Positions 1 through 8,682 of a stretch of DNA of 64,000 nucleotides are shown here, piece after piece. The notes beneath the pieces were generated by a model. It was not told the origin of the DNA. It made no database searches and saw nothing but the letters and a program-made list of their open reading frames with translations. The stretch is from NCBI GenBank assembly GCA_030427255.1, contig JAUHWY010000001.1, forward strand, positions 174,141 to 238,140, in the 5' to 3' direction. This DNA comes from Bacteroidia bacterium. Lineage in GTDB: Bacteria > Bacteroidota > Bacteroidia > CAIKAF01. Within the stretch, counting starts at the first letter, position 1. Each line of letters begins with the position of its first letter. The position numbers and the translations under genes are program-made.

Positions 1-312
1 AAAGCAAAGAAGCGATTGAGCGAGCTCATGCTTGCCGATTCCTTTGATCCCGCCAGCCATTTTGTGCGCGTGGGGGTAAAGGGTGGAGGCTGTTCTGGTC
101 TTTCTTACCAGTTGGCTTTCGATAAAGAATCCTCTGACCAAGATCAAGTCATTGAAGACAATGGCATGCGCATCGTAGTAGACAAAAAAAGCTTGTTGTA
201 TCTGGCCGGTACCTCTTTGGAGTTCTCGGATGGGTTAAACGGCAAAGGTTTTGTCTTTCATAACCCCAATGCATCGCGGACTTGCGGTTGCGGGGAAAGT
301 TTCTCCCTCTAA
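1..312 (+). CDS. sufA: SufA/IscA-type Fe-S assembly accessory protein (5' end outside window)
   Basis: A-type carrier of the HesB/IscA family, which delivers or stores Fe-S clusters in the cytoplasm. The three cluster-ligating cysteines are visible: one in the GGGCSGLSY motif and two in the C-terminal CGCGESF motif. The reading frame stays open to base 1 and reads KAKKRLSELM ahead of the first usable start (TTG at 16). That resembles the normal N-terminal helix of the family, so I treat the gene as truncated by the window edge rather than starting at 16. It ends 9 bp before sufB and is the first visible gene of the suf operon. Family assignment is secure. The name sufA rather than iscA or erpA is inferred from the neighbours. 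Confidence 0.9.
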   Translation, partial: KAKKRLSELMLADSFDPASHFVRVGVKGGGCSGLSYQLAFDKESSDQDQVIEDNGMRIVVDKKSLLYLAGTSLEFSDGLNGKGFVFHNPNASRTCGCGESFSL

Positions 313-321
313 ACAGCTACC

Positions 322-1767
322 ATGACCGAACAAGATAAATTACTTAACGAAGTCACCACAAGAGAATACCAATACGGTTGGTCGACCGATTTAGACATGG
401 AAAGCTTGCCTCCAGGTCTAAACGAAGACACCGTACGCTTTATTTCGGCCAAAAAGGAGGAGCCTGAATGGTTGTTGGAGTGGCGCTTAAAGGCGTTTAG
501 GTATTGGCAAACCATGAAGGAGCCCAAATGGGCGCATGTGTCCTATCCGCCGGTGAACTTTCAAGACATTATTTATTATGCTGCGCCTAAAACCAAACCC
601 CAATACGAGTCTTTGGATGAGGTAGATCCCGAATTGCTCGAAACCTTCAATAAATTGGGAATCTCTTTAGAGGAGCAAAAAATGTTGGCAGGGGTAGCCG
701 TAGATGCAGTCATTGATTCGGTTTCCGTTAAAACTACCTTTAGAGAAAAGCTGGCTGAAGTGGGTATTATTTTTTGTTCCATTTCGGAGGCTGTAAAAGA
801 ACACCCGGACTTGGTGAAGAAATACCTCGGCTCGGTTGTTCCTTACAAAGACAACTTCTATGCAGCGCTCAATTCCGCGGTTTTTTCGGATGGTTCATTT
901 GTATACATTCCCAAAGGCGTGCGCTGCCCCATGGAATTAAGTACTTACTTCCGAATCAATGCCATGAACACCGGTCAGTTTGAACGGACCCTTATTGTGG
1001 CCGAAGAAGCCTCTTATGTAAGTTACCTTGAAGGCTGCACTGCTCCCATGCGCGACGAAAATCAGCTCCATGCGGCTGTGGTAGAATTGGTGGCTATGGA
1101 GGATGCGGAAATCAAATACTCGACCGTACAAAACTGGTATCCCGGCGATAAGGACGGCAAAGGGGGCATTTATAATTTTGTAACCAAGCGCGGCATTTGC
1201 GCCGGAGATCGCTCCCGTATTTCTTGGACTCAAGTAGAAACCGGCTCTGCCATTACCTGGAAATATCCTTCCGTAATTTTAAAGGGCGATCACTCCGTGG
1301 GCGAGTTTTTCTCCGTAGCCGTTACCGGAAACAAGCAACAAGCCGATACCGGTACCAAAATGGTGCACTTGGGCAGAAATACCAAAAGCACCATCATAAG
1401 CAAAGGCATTAGCGCCGGGGAGTCCAATAACAGCTACCGCGGCCAAGTAAAAATGGCTCCAAAGGCCAAAGGTGCTCGTAACTTTTCGCAATGCGACTCC
1501 CTACTGCTGGGAAGCCGTTGCGGGGCTCATACCTTTCCTTACATTGAAGTGGACAACTCCACAGGAAAGGTAGAGCACGAGGCCACTACTTCCAAAATTG
1601 CAGAAGACCAGATTTTTTACCTCAACCAACGCGGTATTCCTACCGAAAAGGCAGTGGCACTTATTGTAAACGGCTATTGCCGCGAAGTACTCGATAAATT
1701 GCCCATGGAGTTTGCGGTTGAAGCAAGGAAATTGCTGGAAATTTCTTTGGAAGGATCGGTAGGATAA
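322..1767 (+). CDS. sufB: Fe-S cluster assembly scaffold protein SufB
   Basis: Central scaffold subunit of the cytoplasmic SufBC2D complex, on which nascent Fe-S clusters are built using sulphur from SufS/SufE. The 481-residue length is typical. The N-terminal region ([13 protein letters not shown], about residues 16-30) and the C-terminal core beta-helix ([14 protein letters not shown] near 352, then [17 protein letters not shown] near 419) are highly characteristic. It starts with ATG 9 bp after sufA and lies 28 bp ahead of sufC, so it is co-transcribed with them. No frameshift or missing region is seen. SufB keeps the EHEATTSK segment where SufD in this operon reads CSHGATTGQ, which separates the two paralogues. 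Confidence 0.98.
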   Translation: MTEQDKLLNEVTTREYQYGWSTDLDMESLPPGLNEDTVRFISAKKEEPEWLLEWRLKAFRYWQTMKEPKWAHVSYPPVNFQDIIYYAAPKTKPQYESLDEVDPELLETFNKLGISLEEQKMLAGVAVDAVIDSVSVKTTFREKLAEVGIIFCSISEAVKEHPDLVKKYLGSVVPYKDNFYAALNSAVFSDGSFVYIPKGVRCPMELSTYFRINAMNTGQFERTLIVAEEASYVSYLEGCTAPMRDENQLHAAVVELVAMEDAEIKYSTVQNWYPGDKDGKGGIYNFVTKRGICAGDRSRISWTQVETGSAITWKYPSVILKGDHSVGEFFSVAVTGNKQQADTGTKMVHLGRNTKSTIISKGISAGESNNSYRGQVKMAPKAKGARNFSQCDSLLLGSRCGAHTFPYIEVDNSTGKVEHEATTSKIAEDQIFYLNQRGIPTEKAVALIVNGYCREVLDKLPMEFAVEARKLLEISLEGSVG

Positions 1768-1795
1768 GTATTGTTAACGCTAAGAATCGAAATAC

Positions 1796-2560
1796 ATGTT
1801 GAACATTAAAAACCTCCATGCCGAAATCGAAGGCAAGGAGATTTTAAAGGGCTTGAATCTGGAAGTCAAGCCCGGAGAAGTACATGCCATAATGGGGCCA
1901 AATGGTTCGGGAAAGTCTACCTTGGCTTCTGTTTTGGCAGGCAAGGAAGAATACGAAGTAACTCAAGGCGAAGTGCACTTTAATGGAAAAGACTTGCTGG
2001 AAATGGCTCCCGAAGAAAGAGCCGGTGACGGTTTGTTCTTGGCCTTCCAGTATCCGGTAGAAATTCCCGGTGTTTCCATGATGAACTTTTTGAAAACTTC
2101 CATTCAAGAGGTGCGCAAATACAGAGGTCAGGATCCTTTGGAAGCCAAAGACTTTCTGAAACTGGTCAAAGAGAAGCAAGCCCTTGTAGAATTGGATAAA
2201 AAACTGGCCAACCGCTCCGTAAACGAAGGTTTTTCGGGGGGAGAAAAAAAGCGCAATGAGGTTTTTCAGATGGCTATGTTGGAGCCAACCCTTGCCATTT
2301 TAGACGAAACCGATTCCGGGCTGGACATTGATGCCCTGCGCATTGTAGCGGATGGAGTAAATAAACTGCGTAGCCCCAAAAATGCTTTTGTGGTCATTAC
2401 CCACTATCAGCGCTTGTTGGATTATATCGTGCCCGATGTGGTTCATGTGCTTTATAAAGGAAAAATTGTAAAATCAGGCCCCAAAGAGCTGGCCCTCGAA
2501 TTGGAAGAGAAAGGCTACGATTGGCTAAAACTCTCCTCAACCGAGCAAATTGAAGGATAA
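1796..2560 (+). CDS. sufC: Fe-S assembly ATPase SufC
   Basis: ABC-type ATPase of the SufBC2D scaffold. ATP hydrolysis drives the conformational change that opens the SufB/SufD interface for cluster assembly; it is not a transporter. Walker A is GPNGSGKST near residue 34, the signature is NEGFSGGEKKRNEV near 145 (the SufC form, not LSGGQ), Walker B and D-loop are ILDETDSGLD near 170, and the switch histidine is in VITHYQRLL near 202. The 254-residue length is normal. The stop codon is one base before the sufD start, indicating translational coupling. Confidence 0.98.
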   Translation: MLNIKNLHAEIEGKEILKGLNLEVKPGEVHAIMGPNGSGKSTLASVLAGKEEYEVTQGEVHFNGKDLLEMAPEERAGDGLFLAFQYPVEIPGVSMMNFLKTSIQEVRKYRGQDPLEAKDFLKLVKEKQALVELDKKLANRSVNEGFSGGEKKRNEVFQMAMLEPTLAILDETDSGLDIDALRIVADGVNKLRSPKNAFVVITHYQRLLDYIVPDVVHVLYKGKIVKSGPKELALELEEKGYDWLKLSSTEQIEG

Positions 2561-2561
2561 A

Positions 2562-3797
2562 ATGAGCATAAGCTTTGATACTTGGCTAAACCAAGCTGCC
2601 GAAGATGCTAGCGGTTCTAAGGGCTTAGAGCGGCAATTGGAGGCCTTGCAACGTGCAAAAGCTTTAGGGAAGCCTACCGTAAAGCAAGAGATTTGGAAAT
2701 ATGCCCCCATTGAGTCCTTGCTTAACGAATTGCCCTGGTTTCAGGAAAATCCATCCCAAAAGCCGGCGCCAATACCGGGCCATTTGCTTGGCTCTTGGCA
2801 ATACAGAGATGAAGCATTTTGCCATAAAGACGCCTCCGGATGGTTTGTGGCTTCCTTAGCCTACATGAACAAACACCACCCGGATACCCTGCATCAATTT
2901 TTTGGAGCGGCCCCAACCCGCGAAGACGATGTTTTTGCTGAACTAAATACCGGCCAAGCCCAAGCCGGACTGTTTTTTTATGTGCCCAAAGGCCTGCACC
3001 TGAATGCGCCCCTCTCTTGGCTTGATGAAGGCCTGGATTTAGATCCCGTGCGCTGCATTTTCCATCTGGAAGAAGATGCCTCCCTGGCCTTAGACTATCG
3101 TTTGCTGGAAGGAAATGCCTTGCCCGGTTTGCTTAATCATGCTTGGGAAATCCACCTCGATCGTGGCGCTAAACTCAGCCTATACCGAAAATTGGCTCAA
3201 GGAACCCATAGAGGCTTGGTGCATCATACCCTCGCCAAGCTCCACGCAAAATCTTGCTTAGAAATACATACCAGCAGCTTGGATGCTCGTTTTCAACGCC
3301 TAAACTACTTTGTAGACCTGTGCGAAGAAGAGGCCCATGCAGAAATTATTGGACTTCAAGCTCCGGAGCTTGAACAGCACATCAATACTCGGGTCGATTT
3401 GAGGCACTTGGCGCCCAATTGCACCAGCCATCAAGAATACCGGTCCATTTCCAGAGACAAAGCACAAGCTGTGTTTTCCGGTAAAATACTCGTGGCTCGA
3501 GATGCCCAAAAAACCTTGGCTTATCAACATGCCGCCGGCTTAATTTTGGATGAGCAGGCCAAAGTATATGCCAAACCCGTGCTGGAAATTTATGCCGATG
3601 ACGTAAAATGCAGCCATGGAGCTACTACCGGACAACTCGACGAGGATGCCCTGTTTTACTTAAGAGCTCGAGGTATTTCTGAAGCCCAAGCCCGTAGAAT
3701 GCTCACCGAAGCCTTTTATGGAAGTGTGTTGGATAAATTGCCTCAGGGAGACCTCAAAGAAGAAATCGAAAACGACCTGCGCAATAAATGGAGCTAA
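2562..3797 (+). CDS. sufD: Fe-S cluster assembly protein SufD
   Basis: SufB paralogue and partner in SufBC2D, needed for iron entry and scaffold stability. I chose ATG 2562, one base after the sufC stop, over the in-frame TTG at 2550, which lies inside sufC. The resulting protein has 411 residues. The C-terminal SUF core is clear: VLEIYADDVKCSHGATTGQ with the conserved Cys-Ser-His (about residues 343-361), then LFYLRARGI and AFYGSVLDKLP. The N-terminal half is divergent, as is usual for SufD. It overlaps or abuts the sufS start. Confidence 0.97.
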   Translation: MSISFDTWLNQAAEDASGSKGLERQLEALQRAKALGKPTVKQEIWKYAPIESLLNELPWFQENPSQKPAPIPGHLLGSWQYRDEAFCHKDASGWFVASLAYMNKHHPDTLHQFFGAAPTREDDVFAELNTGQAQAGLFFYVPKGLHLNAPLSWLDEGLDLDPVRCIFHLEEDASLALDYRLLEGNALPGLLNHAWEIHLDRGAKLSLYRKLAQGTHRGLVHHTLAKLHAKSCLEIHTSSLDARFQRLNYFVDLCEEEAHAEIIGLQAPELEQHINTRVDLRHLAPNCTSHQEYRSISRDKAQAVFSGKILVARDAQKTLAYQHAAGLILDEQAKVYAKPVLEIYADDVKCSHGATTGQLDEDALFYLRARGISEAQARRMLTEAFYGSVLDKLPQGDLKEEIENDLRNKWS

Positions 3798-3799
3798 GC

Positions 3800-5077
3800 A
3801 TGACCGCTCAATTACCTGACAATCAATCTTGGCGAAAGGGGAGCATAGCCGAAACTGTAGACTGGGAAAAACTTCGAAACGATTTCCCAATCCTACAAAG
3901 GCAAGTCAATGGTCACCCCTTGGCTTATTTAGACAATGCAGCCTCCGCTCAAAAACCATGGCAGGTAAAAGAAGCCGAGCAGGCCTTGTACGACCATTAT
4001 TATGCCAACGTGCACAGGGGAGTGCATACCTTAAGTCAAGAAGGTACCGATGCCTTTGAAGAAGCCCGCGCTTGGGTAGCTTCCTTCATCAATGCCCCTG
4101 AAAAAGAAGAGGTGATTTTTACCAAAGGAACCACCGATGGCATCAATTTATTGGCCTATACCTTCGGCTTGGATTACCTGAAACCGGGCGACGAAATTTT
4201 GCTCACCGGCATGGAGCATCATGCCAATATTGTGCCTTGGCAACTGGTTGCCCGTAGAACCGGGGCGGTAATTAAAGTGGTGCCTGTGCTGGAAAACGGC
4301 ACCTTGGATCTCGAATCCTTTGACAAGCTACTGAGCGAAAAAACCAAGCTTTTGAGCATGGTTTGGGTCTCCAATAGTTTGGGAACCATCAACCCGGTGG
4401 ATTACATGGTCCAAAAAGCCAAGTCTTTGGGGGTACCTGTGCTGCTTGATGCGGCACAAGCTGCTCCCCATCTTGCGGTAGACGTTCAGGCCTTGGATGT
4501 AGACTTCCTTGTTTTTTCGGCACATAAAGTTATTGGACCCACCGGATTTGGTGTCTTGTACGGCAAGCGCAAGTGGCTCGAAAAGCTGCCTCCTTTTATG
4601 GGAGGTGGTGACATGATTGACCAAGTGCGCTTCGAGGAAACTACCTTCAATGCCCTGCCCCATAAATTCGAAGCCGGTACGCCACACATCAGCGGGGCCA
4701 TTGGCTTTTGTGCTGCGCTAAAATTTTTGGCCCAAATCGGAATGGATAGGGTAGCGGCAAGAGAACAAGCATTGGGAGAATTGTGCCGTACCAAACTTCG
4801 TGAGGCATTTCCTGAACTGCGCTTTATAGGAGAAGCTCCGGAACGGGTAGCCGTAGTCAGTTTTCTTTTGGGTGAAGCCCATCCCTACGATGTAGGATTT
4901 ATCCTGGACAAGGAAGGCGTTGCCGTGCGTACCGGCCACCATTGTTGCCAACCTTTAATGGATCGCTTTAAAATTCCCGGAACCGTTAGGGCCTCCTTTG
5001 CATTTTACAATAAGGAGTCCGAAATTGATCAACTCATTGCCGCCCTTGCCAAAGCTCAAAAAATGTTGTTGCCATGA
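3800..5077 (+). CDS. sufS: Cysteine desulfurase SufS (class II, PLP-dependent)
   Basis: Removes sulphur from L-cysteine as a persulphide and passes it to SufE. The PLP lysine is in FSAHKVIGPTG (about K243). The catalytic cysteine is in RTGHHCCQPLM (about C382). The usual family motif is HHCAQP, so here a second cysteine directly follows the catalytic one. Two starts are possible: ATG 3788, inside the sufD end, and ATG 3800, two bases after the sufD stop. I prefer 3800, which has GGAG six bases upstream and gives 425 residues. The 3' end overlaps the sufE start by the ATGA arrangement. Confidence 0.97.
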   Translation: MTAQLPDNQSWRKGSIAETVDWEKLRNDFPILQRQVNGHPLAYLDNAASAQKPWQVKEAEQALYDHYYANVHRGVHTLSQEGTDAFEEARAWVASFINAPEKEEVIFTKGTTDGINLLAYTFGLDYLKPGDEILLTGMEHHANIVPWQLVARRTGAVIKVVPVLENGTLDLESFDKLLSEKTKLLSMVWVSNSLGTINPVDYMVQKAKSLGVPVLLDAAQAAPHLAVDVQALDVDFLVFSAHKVIGPTGFGVLYGKRKWLEKLPPFMGGGDMIDQVRFEETTFNALPHKFEAGTPHISGAIGFCAALKFLAQIGMDRVAAREQALGELCRTKLREAFPELRFIGEAPERVAVVSFLLGEAHPYDVGFILDKEGVAVRTGHHCCQPLMDRFKIPGTVRASFAFYNKESEIDQLIAALAKAQKMLLP

Positions 5078-5499
5078 GTTACCCCAGCATACAAGAAATT
5101 GGAGACGAAATCGTAGAAGAGTTTTCTTGGTTTAGTTCTTGGGAAGAAAAGTACGAGCATTTGATTGAAATGGGCAGGCAACTGCCTATTATTGACGAAG
5201 CTTACAAAACCGACGACCGACTGGTGCGCGGATGCCAGTCCAGGGTATGGTTGCATGCCGAGTCCGAGGACCAAAGGGTGGTATTCCGGGCCGACTCCGA
5301 CGCAATCATTACCAAAGGCATTGTGGCCCTGCTGGTGCGCGCGCTTAGTCACCAACCCGCAGAGGATATTGTACGAAGCGATTTGAGCTTTATCGATACC
5401 ATTGGACTTAAAGCCCACTTATCGCCCACGCGCAGCAATGGACTGGTGTCTATGATTCAGCAAATGAAACAATACGCCGGAAGCCAATTAAACCATTGA
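5074..5499 (+). CDS. sufE: Sulfur acceptor protein SufE
   Basis: Accepts persulphide sulphur from SufS, raises its activity, and shuttles the sulphur to SufB. The acceptor cysteine is in LVRGCQSRVW (C54), the position expected for the family. The 141-residue length is normal, and the opening IQEIGDEIVEEFSWF is typical of Bacteroidota SufE. The start ATG overlaps the sufS stop (ATGA), so the pair is translationally coupled, matching the physical partnership of the two proteins. Confidence 0.97.
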   Translation: MSYPSIQEIGDEIVEEFSWFSSWEEKYEHLIEMGRQLPIIDEAYKTDDRLVRGCQSRVWLHAESEDQRVVFRADSDAIITKGIVALLVRALSHQPAEDIVRSDLSFIDTIGLKAHLSPTRSNGLVSMIQQMKQYAGSQLNH

Positions 5500-5502
5500 A
5501 CC

Positions 5503-5802
5503 ATGCAAGAGCAAATCATCGAACGCATCAAAACCGTGTACGACCCGGAAATCCCGGTGGACGTTTACGAACTAGGCTTGATTTACGATATTGAAGCCCG
5601 AAACGAGGGCAAGGCCGTACATATTCTTATGACCCTCACCAGTCCCAACTGCCCTGCTGCCGAAGAAATTCCGGCCGAAATCGAACAGAAAGTAAAAGAA
5701 ATCGATGGGGTAGAGCAGGTGACCGTGCAAATTACCTTTGATCCGCCTTGGGACAAAGACATGATGAGCGAAGAAGCTCAATTGGAATTGGGTTTTTTAT
5801 AG
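5503..5802 (+). CDS. sufT: DUF59/MIP18-family Fe-S maturation factor (SufT-like)
   Basis: Small single-domain protein (99 residues) of the DUF59 family. Members such as SufT, PaaD and MIP18/CIA2 help load Fe-S clusters onto client proteins. The opening VYDPEIPVDVYELGLIYDI is the diagnostic DPEIP signature, followed by MTLTSPNCPAAEEIP with the conserved cysteine near residue 50. The start is 3 bp after sufE, so it is the last gene of the suf operon. The final codons run straight into structured element E1. The role as maturation factor rests on family and context. Confidence 0.92.
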   Translation: MQEQIIERIKTVYDPEIPVDVYELGLIYDIEARNEGKAVHILMTLTSPNCPAAEEIPAEIEQKVKEIDGVEQVTVQITFDPPWDKDMMSEEAQLELGFL

Positions 5803-5966
5803 GTTTTGGGGGGCTGAACCGCGCTGCCGCCTGCAAATCCTCGCCCGGAGACCACTTGTGGCTAAAGGCTACGGGGTCCCCCAAAAGAATTTGGGGGCCT
5901 CCGTTCCTTAAACCACAAGGGCCTCCGAGCTCCGGGTTTTCCGGCGCATCGCTGCCCCGGGTTCCT
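5803..5966 (-). repeat. GC-rich structured intergenic element E1
   Basis: One of eight related elements in the window, oriented on the minus strand. The long inner stem pairs 5852-5867 with 5906-5921, with a few mismatches and G-T pairs. Inside it, read on the minus strand, is GGAGG, a perfect hairpin of CCCCCAAA with TTTGGGGG, then ACCCCGTAG. The outer edge carries GCCCCCC followed by an A-rich run, which abuts and slightly enters the sufT stop. The opposite edge has CGGAAAACCCGG and GGGGC. Its stem sequence is unrelated to those of the other copies while the apex motifs are shared. Function unknown. Confidence 0.8.
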
Positions 5967-5968
5967 TT

Positions 5969-6005
5969 ATTCTCCAGCATTAGGCTTTCTAAGCCTTTCG
6001 AGAAT
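5969..6005. other. Imperfect hairpin beside E1
   Basis: AGGCTT (5982-5987) and AAGCCT (5991-5996) form a tight hairpin with loop TCT. ATTCTC at 5969 and GAGAAT at 6000 add an outer stem. It directly follows the edge of E1 and may be part of that element or an independent transcription end. No long T-run follows on the plus strand. The rest of the gap to topA (6006-6168) is AT-rich and I see no gene in it. Confidence 0.45.
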
Positions 6006-6168
6006 AATTTAATATGCTTGTTAGTGGTTTGATTTCCAGACCTTAAACCAGTTGTCGCCCCCGCATTCATTTTTTTTCCTAAACCATGTCTTGATTTCTT
6101 TTTTCTTTCTTTGTTGACCTAATGCAGCAACTTGCCGTAATTTGGCTTTGCTTTGCAAACAATTGCCT

Positions 6169-8487
6169 ATGCCTAAACATTTAGTGATCGTCGAATCCCC
6201 CGCCAAAGCCAAAACCATTGAGGGTTACCTCGGTAAGGATTTTTTGGTACGTTCTTCTTACGGTCATGTGCGCGACCTAGCCTCCAAAGGCATTTCCGTG
6301 CGGATTGACGAAAACTTTGAACCCGAATACGAAGTACCCGCCGACAAGAAAAAGTTGGTGGCCGAATTAAAAAAACTGGCCAAAGCCGCCGAAACAGTAT
6401 GGCTGGCTTCGGACGAAGACCGCGAAGGAGAGGCCATAGCTTGGCACTTGTTTCAGTCCTTAGGCCTTAAAAAGGAAAATACCCGACGCATTGTTTTTAA
6501 CGAAATCACCAAAACGGCTATTCTTAAAGCCATAGATAATCCACGCCAAATCAACGAAGACTTAGTAAATGCACAACAGGCCCGACGTGTACTGGACCGC
6601 TTGGTTGGCTATGAATTAAGTCCTGTGCTTTGGAAAAAGGTCAAACCCAGCTTGTCCGCCGGTAGGGTGCAATCGGTGGCAGTTCGTTTGGTGGTAGACC
6701 GCGAGCGCGAAAGGGAAGCCTTTAGCGCCGAAACCTATTTTAAAGTGGTGGCTCATTTTACCAACGAGCAGGGCGCTCACGGTTTTAAGGCCGAACTCAA
6801 TCAACGACCCGAAGATGCCGCCACGGCCTCGGAGTTTTTACAGCACTGCGCTTCTGCTAGTTATAAGGTAAGCAGTCTGGAAACCAAACCGGCCAAACGC
6901 AGCCCGGCAGCACCTTTTACTACCTCTACTTTGCAACAGGAAGCTTCGCGCAAATTGGGTATGCCGGTAGGAAGAACCATGCAACTGGCACAAAGACTCT
7001 ACGAAAGTGGAAAAATAACCTACATGCGTACCGACTCGGTCAACTTGTCGGACTTTGCCCGGGAAAGTGCCGCTGAGGTAGTGCGCAGTCAATACGGCGA
7101 CAAGTACCATAAAGAAAGGCAATACGCTACCAAAGCAAAGGGCGCACAGGAAGCCCACGAATGTATTCGCCCAACCAATTTTGCTACTGAAGTGGCCAGC
7201 AGCGATGCTTCGGAGCAACGCTTGTACGAGCTTATCCGCAAACGCGCTTTGGCAAGCCAAATGGCCGATGCCCAACTCGAAAAAACTACCGCAAAAATTG
7301 CCGTATCCGGAAGAGAGGAATTGTTTGTAGCCCGTGGTGAGGTCATAAAGTTTGAAGGGTTTTTAAGTCTTTATCTGGAAAGCACCGACGACGAAGACGA
7401 GGACAAAGAAGATGCCGGCTTGTTGCCACCCATGAAAGAACAACAGAATCTTCTCTTGGCCCAAATGAAAGCCACCCAGCGTTTTTCTCAGGCTCCCGCC
7501 CGATATACAGAGGCATCTTTGGTCAAAAAGCTCGAAGAACTAGGTATAGGACGTCCTTCGACCTATGCTCCTACCATCTCTACCATACAAAAGCGTGGCT
7601 ATGTGGTAAAAGAAGAGCGAGAGGGCCATATTCGAAAATACCGCGTTTTTACGCTTCAACAAGGGGAGGTAAAAAGCCAAGAGGAAAGCGAAACCACCGG
7701 GGCCGAAAAAAACAAACTGTTTCCTACCGACATTGGTATGGTGGTCAATGACTTTTTGGTGGAGCATTTTGAGCAAATTATGGACTATCACTTTACCGCT
7801 AGGGTAGAGCAGGAGTTCGATGAAATTGCCGAGGGCAAAAAGGCCTGGGACAAAATGATCGACAATTTTTACGGGCCTTTTCACGAAACGGTTAAAAACA
7901 CCGAGGAAAACAGCGGGAAGGCCACCGGCAAACGTCTTTTAGGGGAAGACCCAAAATCCGGTAAGCCGGTCTATGCTTTGGTCGGTCGTTACGGCCCCAT
8001 GGTGCAAATTGGAGATGCAGAAGACGAAGAGAAACCTAAGTTTTCCAGTCTGCAAAAAGGACAGAGCATTCAAAGTATTGAGCTTGAGGAGGCCTTAAAA
8101 CTCTTTGCCTTGCCACGCAGTTTGGGTGATTTCGAAGAAAAAGAGGTAACCGTGGGGCGGGGAAGGTTTGGTCCCTATGTGCGGCACAACAGCAAGTTTG
8201 TTTCCATTCCTAAAGAGGAGGACCCCTTAGAAATAGATTTGGCACGTGCGGTAGAGCTGATTAAAGCAAAACGAGAAGCAGAAGCCAATCGAATCATCCA
8301 TGATTTTGGGGGAGATCCTCCGGTGCAGGTATTGAGAGGTCGTTACGGGCCATATATTTCTATCGGAAAAGAGAATGTTCGAATTCCCAAAGATGTGGAA
8401 CCGGAGCAATTGACTCGTGAGGCCTGTCTGGCCATTCAAAAGGAAGCACCTAAGAAAAAAGGTAGAGCAAAAAGCAGCAAAAAATAA
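6169..8487 (+). CDS. topA: DNA topoisomerase I (type IA)
   Basis: Relaxes negatively supercoiled DNA through a transient 5'-phosphotyrosine break. The Toprim domain opens with LVIVESPAKAKTIEGYLG and carries the acidic SDEDREGE motif (about D82-E87). The active-site tyrosine is in ITYMRTDSVNLS (about Y285). Instead of zinc fingers the C-terminus has three beta-rich topoisomerase C-terminal repeats (GRYGPMVQIG, GRGRFGPYVRH, LRGRYGPYISIG), then a lysine-rich tail, as is usual in Bacteroidota. I chose ATG 6169 over TTG 6142 because the family begins at MPKHLVIVES. Length is 772 residues. It is flanked on both sides by structured elements E1 and E2. Confidence 0.97.
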   Translation: MPKHLVIVESPAKAKTIEGYLGKDFLVRSSYGHVRDLASKGISVRIDENFEPEYEVPADKKKLVAELKKLAKAAETVWLASDEDREGEAIAWHLFQSLGLKKENTRRIVFNEITKTAILKAIDNPRQINEDLVNAQQARRVLDRLVGYELSPVLWKKVKPSLSAGRVQSVAVRLVVDREREREAFSAETYFKVVAHFTNEQGAHGFKAELNQRPEDAATASEFLQHCASASYKVSSLETKPAKRSPAAPFTTSTLQQEASRKLGMPVGRTMQLAQRLYESGKITYMRTDSVNLSDFARESAAEVVRSQYGDKYHKERQYATKAKGAQEAHECIRPTNFATEVASSDASEQRLYELIRKRALASQMADAQLEKTTAKIAVSGREELFVARGEVIKFEGFLSLYLESTDDEDEDKEDAGLLPPMKEQQNLLLAQMKATQRFSQAPARYTEASLVKKLEELGIGRPSTYAPTISTIQKRGYVVKEEREGHIRKYRVFTLQQGEVKSQEESETTGAEKNKLFPTDIGMVVNDFLVEHFEQIMDYHFTARVEQEFDEIAEGKKAWDKMIDNFYGPFHETVKNTEENSGKATGKRLLGEDPKSGKPVYALVGRYGPMVQIGDAEDEEKPKFSSLQKGQSIQSIELEEALKLFALPRSLGDFEEKEVTVGRGRFGPYVRHNSKFVSIPKEEDPLEIDLARAVELIKAKREAEANRIIHDFGGDPPVQVLRGRYGPYISIGKENVRIPKDVEPEQLTREACLAIQKEAPKKKGRAKSSKK

Positions 8488-8499
8488 GTAAGCCTTAGG

Positions 8500-8657
8500 A
8501 TTTGGCGCCCGGATGGAACGGAAAGCCCGGAGCACAGCGGCCCCCAAGGCATGAGCTGAGGAGGCCCCGACACTTCGGGGGACCCCGCAAGCCATAGCCT
8601 TGGGAGGCCGGTGTGCGAGGACTTGCAGGGACAGCCGGAAAAGCGCCCCAAAAAAGA
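8500..8657 (+). repeat. GC-rich structured intergenic element E2
   Basis: Plus-oriented copy filling almost the whole gap between topA and the next gene, and the clearest example of the family. The inner stem pairs CCCAAGGC with GCCTTGGG around the apex. The apex is GAGGAGG (8558-8564), hairpin CCCCGA/TCGGGG with loop CACT, then GACCCCGCAA (8581-8590). The edges are GGATGGAACGGAAAGCCCGG on the left and GCGCCCC followed by A6 on the right. TTTGGCGC on the left can pair with GCGCC..CAAA on the right to close the element. Confidence 0.85.
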
Positions 8658-8682
8658 CAAAGAAAACATCGATATTTAAACC

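Noticed and set aside
1-312. Complete sufA gene starting at TTG 16
   Set aside because: The frame is open to base 1 and the residues before TTG match the normal family N-terminus, so the gene is cut by the window edge.
5732-6070. Open frames on both strands across E1
   Set aside because: They run through the structured GC-rich repeat, have no family resemblance and conflict with the pairing pattern.
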